A stretch of DNA of 64,000 nucleotides, taken from NCBI RefSeq assembly GCF_014897675.1, contig NZ_JABUXU010000005.1, positions 62,001-126,000 of the forward strand, read 5' to 3'. A model generated the notes under the pieces. It searched no databases. It saw only the letters and a list, made by a program, of their open reading frames with translations, and was not told the DNA's origin. Origin of the DNA: Advenella sp. FME57. GTDB lineage: Bacteria; Pseudomonadota; Gammaproteobacteria; Burkholderiales; Burkholderiaceae_B. Positions 8,014 through 16,260 of the stretch are shown here, in pieces; the first letter of the stretch is position 1; every line of letters starts with the position of its first letter. A program made the position numbers and the translations under genes.

Positions 8014-10349
8014 ATATACGTGACAATGCATTTGCCATGGCTGCTGCCGATGTGCAGATCAGCAATATCAGTCGTCGCAAAATGCTCAAGGGCTTGGCCC
8101 TGGGCGGATTTGTGCTGGCCGTCGGAGTGCCATTGCGCGCCCTTGCCGAAGGCGAAGAACAGAAGGGCCCCAAAAAGTATGGCGCCGACGCCATGCCGCA
8201 TGGCACGGTCGACAATCCGCTGGTTTTCGTGGCAATCGCCGCCGATGGCGCAATCACGATTCTTTGTCACCGGGCCGAAATGGGACAGGGCGTCAGGACC
8301 AGTCTACCCATGGTTGTTGCCGACGAAATGGAAGCAGACTGGGGGCGTGTGACAGTAAAGCAGGCCTGGGCTGAAGAAGCACGTTTCGGCAATCAGGACA
8401 CCGACGGCTCGCGCAGTGTGCGCCATTTCTTCATGCCGATGCGGCGCGTGGGCGCTGCTGCGCGGGCCATGCTCGTGTCTGCGGCTGCCAGCCAGTGGAA
8501 TGTGCCCGAATCCGAAGTGCAGGCCAAAAATCATGAATTGATTCATACGCCAACCGGCAAGAAACTCGGTTTCGGTGACGTCGCGCAGAAAGCGGCGCAG
8601 CTTGATGTACCATCCGGCGAAGCGCTAAAACTAAAATCGGCAGACGCCTTTCGCTATATAGGCAAAGGGCAGACACATATTGCAGATGGCATGGATATCG
8701 TTACGGGCCGCGCGCAATATGGCCAGGATGTCCGGCTTGAAGGCATGCTGTACGCTGTGGTTGCCCGTCCTCCTGTGTTCGGCGGCAAACTGGTCAAGGT
8801 CGACGACACGGCCGCGCTGAAAGTTCCGGGTGTGGTAAAAGTGGTGACGCTGGCCGGATCGCCACCGCCGGCCATGTTCAATCCGCTGGGCGGCGTGGCC
8901 GTGATTGCGACCAATACGTGGGCGGCCATTGCAGGGCGCAAGGCATTGAAGATCGAATGGGATGGGGGCCCTCACGCCTCTTATGATTCGACAGAATACC
9001 GCAAGCAGCTTGAAGCGTCGGTACGCAAGCCGGCCGATAAAGCGGTGCGCAACGATGGGGATGCAATGGCTGCACTGGGCAGTGCGGCCAAACGCATAGA
9101 GGCCGAGTATTACGTTCCGCATCTAGCTCAGGCGCCCATGGAAACGCCCGTGGCAACGGTAAGGATCGTCGATGGCAAATGTGAAGCCTGGGCCAGTGTC
9201 CAGGCGCCGCAGGCGACGCATGACATGCTGGTCAAATGGCTTGAGCTGCCGCCGGAAAACGTCAAGGTCAATCAGACACTGCTGGGCGGCGGTTTTGGCC
9301 GTAAGTCCAAGCCGGATTTTGTGGTCGAAGCCGGGCTGCTGTCCAAGGCGATGGACGGCAAACCGGTGAAGGTTACCTGGACCCGTGAAGATGACATTCA
9401 GCATTCCTATTATCACACCGTATCGGTGGAGCATCTGGAAGCGGGGCTGGACGCCCAAGGCAAGGTAACGGCGTGGCTGCACCGCACTGCGGCGCCCTCC
9501 ATTGGCTCCACTTTTGCCGACACCAAGCTGCAGTCAGCAGGAGAACTGGGCATGGGTGCCGCTAACGTGCCTTTTGCCATAGCCAATGTTCGGGTCGAGA
9601 ATCCCGAAGCCGAGGCTCATACCCGCATTGGTTGGTTCCGTTCGGTCTCGAACATTCCCCGTGCGTTCGCCATCCAGTCCTTTGTCGCGGAAATGGCCGC
9701 CGAACTGGACAAGGACCATAGGGACTTCCTGCTCGATCTGATCGGCCCTGCCAGGCGCATTAACCCGGCCGACCTGTCAGATTCATGGAATCACGACGAG
9801 TCTCCCGAAAAGTATCCGGTGGATACGGGCCGCCTGCGCAATGTGATTGAAGTGGTCACGCGCGAAGCAGGCTGGGGCAAATCTGCAGAAAAAGGGCAGG
9901 CCATGGGGCTGGCAGCGCACTACAGCTTTGTCACCTATGTCGCCACAGTGGTTCATGTGCAAGTGTCAGACAATGGCGAGGTTTCCATCCCGCGCGTGGA
10001 TGTCGCGGTCGATTGCGGGCCGCAAGTCAATCCCGAGCGCATTCGTTCCCAGATTGAAGGCGCAACGGTTATGGGGGTGAGTCTGGCCACGACGGGTGAA
10101 ATCAGTTTCAAGAACGGCGCGGCGGTGCAAAGCAATTTCCATGACTATCGCATCACATCCATGATGAGCGCGCCGCGTGAAATTCATGTTCATCTGGTCG
10201 CGGCCAGTGATTATGATGCGCCGCTGGGTGGCGTGGGCGAGCCCGGCACGCCACCGGTATCGGCTGCCCTGTGCAATGCTATTTTTGCCGCTACCGGCAA
10301 GCGGATTCGCAGCTTGCCTATTGGTAATCAGACGCAGCAAAAAAGTTAA
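8010..10349 (+). CDS. iorB: Molybdopterin-binding large subunit (IorB type) with Tat signal
   Basis: 779-residue catalytic subunit of the xanthine dehydrogenase family, IorB branch. It carries a twin-arginine signal ([20 protein letters not shown], about residues 22-41), so the heterodimer is exported folded with IorA attached. Molybdenum-cofactor regions include [34 protein letters not shown] and the C-terminal [13 protein letters not shown], whose Glu is the expected catalytic base. The start at 8010 overlaps the iorA stop; a longer frame from 7941 would run inside iorA and spoil the Tat signal position. The substrate may be an aldehyde or N-heterocycle and cannot be fixed from sequence. 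The maturation genes face it downstream. Confidence 0.92.
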   Translation: MNIRDNAFAMAAADVQISNISRRKMLKGLALGGFVLAVGVPLRALAEGEEQKGPKKYGADAMPHGTVDNPLVFVAIAADGAITILCHRAEMGQGVRTSLPMVVADEMEADWGRVTVKQAWAEEARFGNQDTDGSRSVRHFFMPMRRVGAAARAMLVSAAASQWNVPESEVQAKNHELIHTPTGKKLGFGDVAQKAAQLDVPSGEALKLKSADAFRYIGKGQTHIADGMDIVTGRAQYGQDVRLEGMLYAVVARPPVFGGKLVKVDDTAALKVPGVVKVVTLAGSPPPAMFNPLGGVAVIATNTWAAIAGRKALKIEWDGGPHASYDSTEYRKQLEASVRKPADKAVRNDGDAMAALGSAAKRIEAEYYVPHLAQAPMETPVATVRIVDGKCEAWASVQAPQATHDMLVKWLELPPENVKVNQTLLGGGFGRKSKPDFVVEAGLLSKAMDGKPVKVTWTREDDIQHSYYHTVSVEHLEAGLDAQGKVTAWLHRTAAPSIGSTFADTKLQSAGELGMGAANVPFAIANVRVENPEAEAHTRIGWFRSVSNIPRAFAIQSFVAEMAAELDKDHRDFLLDLIGPARRINPADLSDSWNHDESPEKYPVDTGRLRNVIEVVTREAGWGKSAEKGQAMGLAAHYSFVTYVATVVHVQVSDNGEVSIPRVDVAVDCGPQVNPERIRSQIEGATVMGVSLATTGEISFKNGAAVQSNFHDYRITSMMSAPREIHVHLVAASDYDAPLGGVGEPGTPPVSAALCNAIFAATGKRIRSLPIGNQTQQKS

Positions 10350-10485
10350 GGGAGGCAGTTAAGCAGGGGGCAGACCTGTGATTGTTTGGCCTGGGTATGT
10401 AGTGCTGGCAAAGAAGGCTGCTTATGCACGCCTCTTTGCCGCTCAAGGTGCTGACAGGTGCTTCTCCTGGTGTCTTACCTGAAAT

Positions 10486-10512
10486 AAACGGGGCGCTTGA
10501 TGCGCCCCGTTT
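10486..10512. terminator. Bidirectional intrinsic terminator
   Basis: Perfect 11-bp stem AAACGGGGCGC / GCGCCCCGTTT with a 5-base loop (TTGAT), followed by TCT on the plus strand and preceded by A-rich sequence that gives T residues on the minus strand. It separates the convergent iorAB and mocA-like/xdhC units and ends directly at the mocA-like stop codon. Confidence 0.85.
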
Positions 10513-11154
10513 CTATGGGCGCGCGGGCAGGGCGCTGGCCTTGCCAAGCTGCTGCAATTGTTCCTGGGTATCAATATCGAGCAGGCAACCGGGATCGTTG
10601 ACGGGAATGAGCGTTAACGCCTCGGGATGGCGCTGGACGATTGCGCGTGCACCCTCGTCGCCCGTCACCTGCAGCAGTTCGTCCTTGAACTGACTCGCAA
10701 ATGCCACGGGATGCCCGGGCCTGTTCTGAAATTGCGGGCGTATGATGAGGCCATCCTGGCGCAGGCGCGTGGCGACTGCCTGCACCGTATTTGTGTGGAT
10801 GCAGGGCATATCGGCAAGGGCGATGATCCAGCCAACTCGGGCCGGGCTGTGACTGATCCCGCAACGCAGCGAGGCGCTCATGCCCATGTCAGCATCGGCG
10901 CAATGAATCAGGTTTACCGGCAGCCCACCCAGCGCATTGCGCACCGCCTCCTGCTGCGGACCGCAGACAACAGTGACAGCATCAGTATGTTGCAGCAACG
11001 TATGACAGACGGCATAGACCATGGGGGTCCCATCGGCCAAGGGCTGCACGGGCTTGTAACGTGCGCCCGAGGCATCAAAACGGGATCCCTTGCCAGCTGC
11101 CAGAACAAGAGCGACGATATCGGGAGCGGGGGTTCGGCAATCAGCTTCCGGCAT
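10513..11154 (-). CDS. mocA: MobA-like nucleotidyltransferase (molybdenum cofactor cytidylyltransferase, MocA type)
   Basis: About 213-residue NTP transferase that likely attaches CMP to molybdopterin, making the MCD cofactor used by xanthine-oxidase-family enzymes such as the adjacent IorAB. The glycosyltransferase-A-like fold starts VALVLAAGKGSRF (nucleotide-binding loop), followed by KPVQPLADGTPMV and the metal-binding IIALADMPCI. The frame is open from an ATG at 11205, inside the xdhC 3' end; the ATG at 11154 places the VLAAG loop near the N-terminus as usual, and neither has a strong ribosome site. It follows xdhC in the same transcript. A MobA (GMP) role is less likely given the neighbours. 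Confidence 0.85.
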   Translation of the reverse strand: MPEADCRTPAPDIVALVLAAGKGSRFDASGARYKPVQPLADGTPMVYAVCHTLLQHTDAVTVVCGPQQEAVRNALGGLPVNLIHCADADMGMSASLRCGISHSPARVGWIIALADMPCIHTNTVQAVATRLRQDGLIIRPQFQNRPGHPVAFASQFKDELLQVTGDEGARAIVQRHPEALTLIPVNDPGCLLDIDTQEQLQQLGKASALPARP

Positions 11155-11161
11155 GTCAGTG

Positions 11162-12181
11162 TCAGGCGGCGTATTCAGAAAGGTTGGCCTTGGCATGGGA
11201 GACATCGAAACTGTCTGGCAGCAGCAGGCCGTTTTTCACAGCGATCACTTCGGCCATGACGCTGACGGCAATTTCGGCGGGAGACTTGCTGCCAATATAT
11301 ACGCCGATCGGGCCGCGCAGACGGGCAAGCTGTTGCGGCGTGATGCCAAAGTGCTCTTGTAGTCTTTGACGACGAATGTGATTATTGCGACGCGAACCGA
11401 TGGCGCCCACATAGAAGGCATCTGACAGCAGTGCTTCCATCAGCGCCAGATCGTCCAGCTTGGGGTCATGGGTCAAGGCAATAATGCAACTGCGCCGGTC
11501 CGGCCGAAAAGCGGTAACCACGTCGTCGGGCATTTCCGAGAGCACAGTTACACCCTGTACCGACCAGCCGTTGCGGTATTCGATGCGCGGGTCACAGACG
11601 GTCACGGCAAAGCCGCTGAACAGGGCCATGGTGGCCACGTACTCGGTCAACTGGCCCGCGCCGATCAGCAGCATGCGAAACTCCGGACCGAAGGTGTTTT
11701 TCAGCGTCTTGTCGTCAATACTGAGCGGTAACGGCTGATCAATCGGCTGCTGCTGAACAATGCCATTATCCAGTTGCACGGCGCGTTGCATCAACTGGCC
11801 CTGTTCCAGGGCCGCCACCAGCTCATCCAGCGCCTGCGCATCGGGATTGAATTCCAGCAGGATTTCCAGGGTACCGCCGCAAGGCAGGCCAAAGCGATAG
11901 GCTTCTTCAGCGGTCACGCCGTAGCGGACCAGGCAGGGCGGTCCGCCATTGACCAGCACTGCATTCTCGTTGCCGCCGGTGTAGCGATAGATCAGGTCGT
12001 CTTCAATACAGCCGCCCGAAACCGAGCCGACCACCGCGCCGTCTTCGCACAAGGCCATGACCGATCCGAGCGGGCGCGGCGAGGAGCCCCAGGTACGAAT
12101 GACTGTGGCCAGCAGGGCCTTTTTCCCTTCCTGGCGCCAGGCGCAAAGTTTGCGCAGTACGAGGACATCAAGATTTTCCAT
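11162..12181 (-). CDS. xdhC: XdhC-family molybdenum cofactor insertion/maturation protein
   Basis: 339-residue XdhC/CoxI protein. Members bind the molybdenum cofactor, promote its sulfuration and deliver it to xanthine-oxidase-family enzymes. The N-terminal XdhC domain shows TVIRTWGSSPRPLGSVMAL and SVSGGCIEDDLI; the C-terminal Rossmann domain shows LLIGAGQLTEYVA and YVGAIGSRRNNHIRRQRL, the family signature. It lies upstream of and nearly overlaps the mocA-like gene, forming a two-gene maturation unit that converges on iorAB and presumably serves that enzyme. The intergenic region to the next gene is 401 bases. Confidence 0.93.
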   Translation of the reverse strand: MENLDVLVLRKLCAWRQEGKKALLATVIRTWGSSPRPLGSVMALCEDGAVVGSVSGGCIEDDLIYRYTGGNENAVLVNGGPPCLVRYGVTAEEAYRFGLPCGGTLEILLEFNPDAQALDELVAALEQGQLMQRAVQLDNGIVQQQPIDQPLPLSIDDKTLKNTFGPEFRMLLIGAGQLTEYVATMALFSGFAVTVCDPRIEYRNGWSVQGVTVLSEMPDDVVTAFRPDRRSCIIALTHDPKLDDLALMEALLSDAFYVGAIGSRRNNHIRRQRLQEHFGITPQQLARLRGPIGVYIGSKSPAEIAVSVMAEVIAVKNGLLLPDSFDVSHAKANLSEYAA

Positions 12182-12582
12182 TACTACCGCCTGTTCCTGT
12201 TTGTCGGGGCCGTGTATAGCCCAAGTTGATGACAGTCGTCATGTCATTTCGATTGTAATGCAATCGGCGGGATTGGGCAGCCAGGCAAGGGCTTTGCCGC
12301 TCGCTCATCATCTGCGGCGTCCCGGCAGGTCCTGGGCCTTTGGAGTTGCAAAACAGCAGTGAAAAGAGGGTGTGTTGTGTCGGGTTACCAACGTTATATC
12401 CGGTTGGCGGCGGATGGAATCAACGGTAAGTCCTTGATGAGGTAACCAATTGAGCAAAAGACCGGCAGATGGGTTGTCCCGGCGAAAATAAAAGCATATC
12501 ATTTGACCTATATCATTGACTAGTCAACCAAATTATGGCTTGAGCAATGACTAATTCGAACCCTCCCAACACGAGAAAAGCA
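12182..12582. other. 401-base divergent intergenic region
   Basis: It lies between xdhC (-) and the cytochrome/PQQ dehydrogenase pair (+) and must hold both promoters. The clearest element is the 12-bp perfect palindrome TTGACTAGTCAA at 12516-12527, about 55 bases before the cytochrome ATG, which could be an operator. Near xdhC, ATGACA and TGTCAT form a short dyad around 12231-12249. No gene was seen. Confidence 0.45.
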
Positions 12583-13365
12583 ATGAAAATTAAACTGACA
12601 CACACTGCCGCAGCAGTCGCGTGTGCGGCTACCTTCGGCTTTGCTGGCCTGGCAAATGCAAACGCGGCAGCCGATTCACAAGGCACGGACAAGACTGCCG
12701 GGTCAACCTCCACAACCCTGATTGCCAAGGGCACCAGCGGCACCATGACGCCATTTCTTGTCGACGAGAAAGGGTACACGCTGTATACCCTGACCAAAGA
12801 GAGCAAAGCCAGCTGCGATGAAGCCTGTATGAAGCATTGGGACCCCGTGGTTTCCGAGAGCCGTCCTTTGGGCCACGAAATTTTGCCGGGCCTGCTCAAG
12901 GCAGAAAAAAATGACCAGGGTGTGTCCCAGGTCAGTTACGGCGGCCTTCCCCTGTATCGCTTTGACGGCGACAAAAAACCGGGCGACATGAACGGCCAGG
13001 ATTTTTCCGACGTTGGCGTGATGGTCTCTGTATTGGGTACGGCAGAAAAGCCTGAAGTGGCTGGTGAAAAAGTAGAAGCCACGCCTGAATTGATGGCTGC
13101 CGGCGCCAAAGTGTATAGCAGCACATGCGCTGCCTGCCATGGTGCAGAAGGCCAGGGGGCGTTCGGCACGAAGCTGGAAGGGTTCGACAGGCTGGCCAAT
13201 GCGCCTGCACTGCTCAGCACGATTATCCATGGCCTGAACAGTATGCCGGCCCTGGGTGGCCAGTTCAATGACGAGCAGGTTGCTGCCGTTGCTACTTACG
13301 TTCGCAACAGCTGGGGCAACAGTTATGGAGGAGTTTCAGCAGAACAGGCCAAAGCCGCGCGCTGA
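12583..13365 (+). CDS. Secreted fusion of a COG4315 repeat domain and a class I cytochrome c
   Basis: 260-residue exported electron carrier. After a signal peptide (residues 1-28, ending GLANANA) comes a COG4315-type domain with its two aromatic-rich repeats, GYTLYTLTKES and LPLYRFDGDKKPGD, then a cytochrome c domain with the single heme site CAACH (about residue 183) and a distal Met candidate in NSMPALGGQF. The start at 12583 places the signal peptide correctly; an in-frame ATG lies 36 bases upstream. It precedes a PQQ alcohol dehydrogenase by 79 bases, so it is the likely electron acceptor for that enzyme. The role of the COG4315 part is unknown. Confidence 0.88.
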   Translation: MKIKLTHTAAAVACAATFGFAGLANANAAADSQGTDKTAGSTSTTLIAKGTSGTMTPFLVDEKGYTLYTLTKESKASCDEACMKHWDPVVSESRPLGHEILPGLLKAEKNDQGVSQVSYGGLPLYRFDGDKKPGDMNGQDFSDVGVMVSVLGTAEKPEVAGEKVEATPELMAAGAKVYSSTCAACHGAEGQGAFGTKLEGFDRLANAPALLSTIIHGLNSMPALGGQFNDEQVAAVATYVRNSWGNSYGGVSAEQAKAAR

Positions 13366-13444
13366 TCAGTACATTTGACCCAACGTCGTGATGCCTCTCT
13401 TGTGAGCCGCGACGCGTAACGAATATTGAAGAATAGGATCTAAA

Positions 13445-15235
13445 ATGAAATTTCATAGCCTTCTGGCTGTATCTGCCGCAGTGATGTTTGCCTGTGCGGC
13501 TCAGGCACAAGTGAAGATCGACGATTACAAACCCATTTCCAATGAACAGATTCTGAATCCTGCCGACGGCGACTGGCCGAGCTGGCGCCGTACCATTGAC
13601 AATCAGGGTTACAGCCCCCTGGATCAGGTCAATAAAAAGAACGTCAAACAGTTGGATCTGGCCTGGGCGTGGTCCATGCCGGTAGGCGGTCTGCAGGAAA
13701 CGGCGCCGCTGGTTCACGACGGCATCATGTTCCTTGGAATGAATCGCAGCCATGTGCAGGCGCTGGATGCCACAACGGGCGACTTGATCTGGGAATACAC
13801 CCAGCCCTTGCCCAAGTTTACTGGCGGCTATCATGATGCGCAGGCCAATCGCCAGCGCAATTCGCTGGCACTGTACGAAGACAAGGTCTATCTGACAACG
13901 CCGGATGCCAAACTGGTCGCGCTGGAAGCGAAAACCGGCAAGAAACTGTGGGAAGTCCAGGTCAATGAATGGGAAAAAGGCTACAGCTTTACCGCAGGCC
14001 CGCTGGTCGTTGACGGCAAAGTCTTCACCGGGACGTCTGGCTGCAGTATCACTGGCACGGCAGGCGGTTGCTATATTACCGCCCATGATGCCGAAACAGG
14101 CAAGGAACTGTGGCGTCTGAACACCATTGGCGATCCAGCTGTAGACGACAGCTGGGGCGGTCTGGCCAAGGAAAATCGCTGGGGCGGCTCGCCCTGGATC
14201 ACCGGCTCTTACGATCCAAAACGCAAAATGCTGTTCTGGGGCGTAGGCATGCCGATTCCGTACCCATCCATTTTGCGCGGAAGTGGCGATGGCGATGCAC
14301 TGTACACCAGCTCTACGCTGGCCATCGATGCGGAAACCGGCAAAGTCAAATGGCATTATCAGCATATGCCCAATGACGACTGGGATCTGGACAGCCCGTT
14401 TGAACGCGTGCTTGTAGAGAGCCAGATTGCGCCATCCAAGGATGAAGTGGCCTATATGAGCAAGGATGTGGAAGCGGGCAAGAAATATGACGTGATTGCA
14501 TCCGTTCCCGGCAAATACGGTACTGCTTTTGTGCTGGATCGTGATACCGGCAAGCTGCTGTGGGCACGCGATACCGTTTTCCAGAATGTGATCAAGGGAT
14601 TTACGCAAGACGGCAAGGTCATTACCAATACCGATCTGAAAGCCAAATCCATCGACGAAACGGTCAAGGTATGTGGCGGACGCGATCTGGGTAAATTGTG
14701 GATGACAGCGGCCTACAGCCCGCTGACCAACGCCCTGTATGTTCCGGTCAGTTCTTCATGCAAGGAGCTCACGCCCAAGCCGATAGAGCTGCGTACCGGC
14801 GAATCTGTTGGTGCCCAGGCATCGGGTGCAGTATCGTTTGCGCCAGGAGAAGATAGCGTGGGTCGCGTGTATGCGGTCGATGTGAAAACCGGCAAGTTCC
14901 TGTGGGTTAAAAAGCAGAAACCGATTTTTAGCTCTGGCGTGCTGACCACCGGTGGTGGCCTGGTCTTTACCGGCGACAGCATGCGCGAGTTTGCTGCGTA
15001 TGACCAGAACAACGGCGAGAAGCTGTGGTCGATTCGCTTAAACACCTCGATCGGCGGTTTCCCAATGACCTACAGTGTTGATGGCAAGCAGTACATCGCC
15101 GTTGTGACAGGCCCGAATGCCCAGACGCCGCCCGCTGCGATTCTGAGCCCCGAGCTGAAAAACGTTGTTGACTCCGGCCACTCGGTATTTGTATTTGCGC
15201 TGGATGATGTAAAGGCCACGGACGGCAAGAAATAA
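13445..15235 (+). CDS. Periplasmic PQQ-dependent alcohol dehydrogenase (methanol/ethanol family)
   Basis: 596-residue quinoprotein with an eight-bladed propeller. A signal peptide (residues 1-22, ending AQA) precedes the tryptophan-docking repeats (for example DATTGDLIWEY, DAETGKELWRL, DVKTGKFLWVKK). The catalytic region reads PNDDWDLDSP: Asp314 is the expected base and Asp316, two residues on, is the residue that in XoxF/PedH-type enzymes ligates a lanthanide. The vicinal Cys-Cys pair of classical methanol and ethanol dehydrogenases is not seen. The cytochrome c gene just upstream should accept the electrons. PQQ synthesis genes are not in the window. The substrate is probably an alcohol or aldehyde. 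Confidence 0.92.
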   Translation: MKFHSLLAVSAAVMFACAAQAQVKIDDYKPISNEQILNPADGDWPSWRRTIDNQGYSPLDQVNKKNVKQLDLAWAWSMPVGGLQETAPLVHDGIMFLGMNRSHVQALDATTGDLIWEYTQPLPKFTGGYHDAQANRQRNSLALYEDKVYLTTPDAKLVALEAKTGKKLWEVQVNEWEKGYSFTAGPLVVDGKVFTGTSGCSITGTAGGCYITAHDAETGKELWRLNTIGDPAVDDSWGGLAKENRWGGSPWITGSYDPKRKMLFWGVGMPIPYPSILRGSGDGDALYTSSTLAIDAETGKVKWHYQHMPNDDWDLDSPFERVLVESQIAPSKDEVAYMSKDVEAGKKYDVIASVPGKYGTAFVLDRDTGKLLWARDTVFQNVIKGFTQDGKVITNTDLKAKSIDETVKVCGGRDLGKLWMTAAYSPLTNALYVPVSSSCKELTPKPIELRTGESVGAQASGAVSFAPGEDSVGRVYAVDVKTGKFLWVKKQKPIFSSGVLTTGGGLVFTGDSMREFAAYDQNNGEKLWSIRLNTSIGGFPMTYSVDGKQYIAVVTGPNAQTPPAAILSPELKNVVDSGHSVFVFALDDVKATDGKK

Positions 15236-15336
15236 GGTTGCGAACGAAGTTGCGTGACAGTGTTCTGCTGTCACGCGGGTTCGATAAACCAGAGGCAAAC
15301 AGCGTTTTTTTCGTTAGCCGATGTTGGTAAAAAAGG

Positions 15337-15365
15337 GATGAGCCTTTAGGGGCTCATCTTTTTTT
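15337..15365 (+). terminator. Intrinsic terminator of the cytochrome/PQQ dehydrogenase operon
   Basis: 8-bp stem GATGAGCC / GGCTCATC with a 6-base loop followed by seven T residues. A second stem without T-run (GCGTGACAG / CTGTCACGC, 15252-15276) lies closer to the stop codon. Confidence 0.88.
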
Positions 15366-15490
15366 GTGGAGGTTGATCAGCCGCACAAGCGATCATAGAG
15401 GATTTACGCGCAGGCCAATGCGGCAATTCGTATGGCGATTCCTGGCCATAATCAGGACATTTATGCGCGATCTCCAGCTCTGGTTTGCTC

Positions 15491-15496
15491 TATAAT
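15491..15496 (+). promoter_or_regulatory. -10 element TATAAT
   Basis: Perfect TATAAT about 50 bases upstream of an AGGAGG-preceded mini-ORF. No good -35 box is seen at 16-18 bases, so the promoter may depend on an activator. The predicted transcript starts near 15503 and runs into the hairpin at 15602-15620. Confidence 0.5.
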
Positions 15497-15546
15497 CGGT
15501 GCATGGTAGAACGATTTATCGTTTGTTACGCTATGCAGGAGGTCAT

Positions 15547-15579
15547 ATGAAACATGACGAACAGGACTTCGGCCAATGA
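15547..15579 (+). CDS. Possible 10-residue leader peptide MKHDEQDFGQ
   Basis: ATG preceded by a perfect AGGAGG (15537-15542) and ended by TGA, which overlaps the ATG at 15576 as ATGA. This is the strongest ribosome site in the area, yet the frame has only ten sense codons. A GC-rich hairpin begins 23 bases after its stop. It could be a leader peptide that couples translation to termination, or a chance frame inside a small RNA. Confidence 0.35.
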   Translation: MKHDEQDFGQ

Positions 15580-16157
15580 TGTTTAATGGCTGTTCAGTAA
15601 GAGCGCCCCTTTGGGGCGCTTTCTCGTTAGTGCTCGCTGTCGCAGGATGCCATCATTTTGACCGGGCGACGGTATGGCAATTTGCGAAAAACAATCCCAC
15701 CGCTCCCATCATGTCCTTAGCGACCCTGATAGCGCATAACGGTCTTAGAACTCAAAGAAAAATAGCTCGGGTCAAAAACGCTCTTGATTTTCAGAACAAT
15801 TATCTATCTTCGGAAATATCAAAAAAATATATAGCAAATGCTGTTCAAATTGCAAATAATAAGTCAGCAGAAGAACTTAGCGTCGCCGCACTAAATGATC
15901 AAGATTTACTATGCATTCGAGAAGTTTTGAACAGTTTTGAGAGAATGGCGATTGGTATTGAAATCAAAGCTTATGATTCAAAAGTGCTGTTTAGGTCATA
16001 CGCGTCTACGGTCTTGACAGTATGGAAAGCGTTGCGACCTTATATACGGGAACGACAGCAAAGCGCATCGTACGTCTACTGTCATGTAGATAAACTTGCG
16101 GCAGATTGGATGGCCAAAAGAGACAAGAAGATAAGTCGGCGTGACAAAGCGGTGTGA
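15576..16157 (+). CDS. DUF4760-like orphan protein, AT-rich
   Basis: Up to 193 residues. The body resembles DUF4760 proteins: a hydrophobic N-terminal helix, then TQRKIARVKNALDFQNNYL, and the conserved C-terminal part VLNSFERMAIGIEIKAYDSK with SYASTVLTVWKALRPYI. Members are often found in phage or accessory regions; their function is unknown. The start is unsettled: ATG at 15576 overlaps a mini-ORF stop but would be translated through a strong hairpin, while GTG at 15630 lies behind it. Base composition from about 15700 is clearly richer in A+T than the neighbours, suggesting acquisition from elsewhere. There are no associated genes; argE converges on it. Confidence 0.7.
   Translation: MMFNGCSVRAPLWGAFSLVLAVAGCHHFDRATVWQFAKNNPTAPIMSLATLIAHNGLRTQRKIARVKNALDFQNNYLSSEISKKYIANAVQIANNKSAEELSVAALNDQDLLCIREVLNSFERMAIGIEIKAYDSKVLFRSYASTVLTVWKALRPYIRERQQSASYVYCHVDKLAADWMAKRDKKISRRDKAV
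15602..15620 (+). terminator. Terminator-like hairpin in the leader of the DUF4760-like gene
   Basis: 8-bp stem AGCGCCCC / GGGGCGCT with a TTT loop, followed by TTCTC. It falls inside the first codons if translation starts at 15576 but ahead of the GTG at 15630. It could end a roughly 120-base small RNA starting near 15503 or act as an attenuator. Confidence 0.55.
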
Positions 16158-16192
16158 CGACGGGGGTTATTTGCAGTTGCGCGATGCGCGCA

Positions 16193-16232
16193 GTATTGCC
16201 GATCAATAACAGCGTTTGATTCTCGGCAATAC
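16193..16232. terminator. Inverted repeat between convergent genes
   Basis: 10-bp arms GTATTGCCGA / TCGGCAATAC with a 20-base loop containing a nested TCAA/TTGA pair. It lies between the DUF4760-like gene (+) and argE (-) and is a plausible shared terminator, although there is no long T-run. Confidence 0.5.
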
Positions 16233-16260
16233 CTTCCCGCAAGAAAAGGCCCTATGGCAT

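Noticed and set aside
13292-14608. Open frame of 438 codons on the minus strand
   Set aside because: It lies antisense to the PQQ alcohol dehydrogenase, has no ribosome site or family motif, and has the His/Arg-rich composition expected from reading a coding strand backwards.
15268-15298. GGGTTCGATAAACC resembling a tRNA T-arm
   Set aside because: No acceptor stem, D-arm or anticodon arm at proper distance; the upstream pairing is explained by the GCGTGACAG/CTGTCACGC hairpin.
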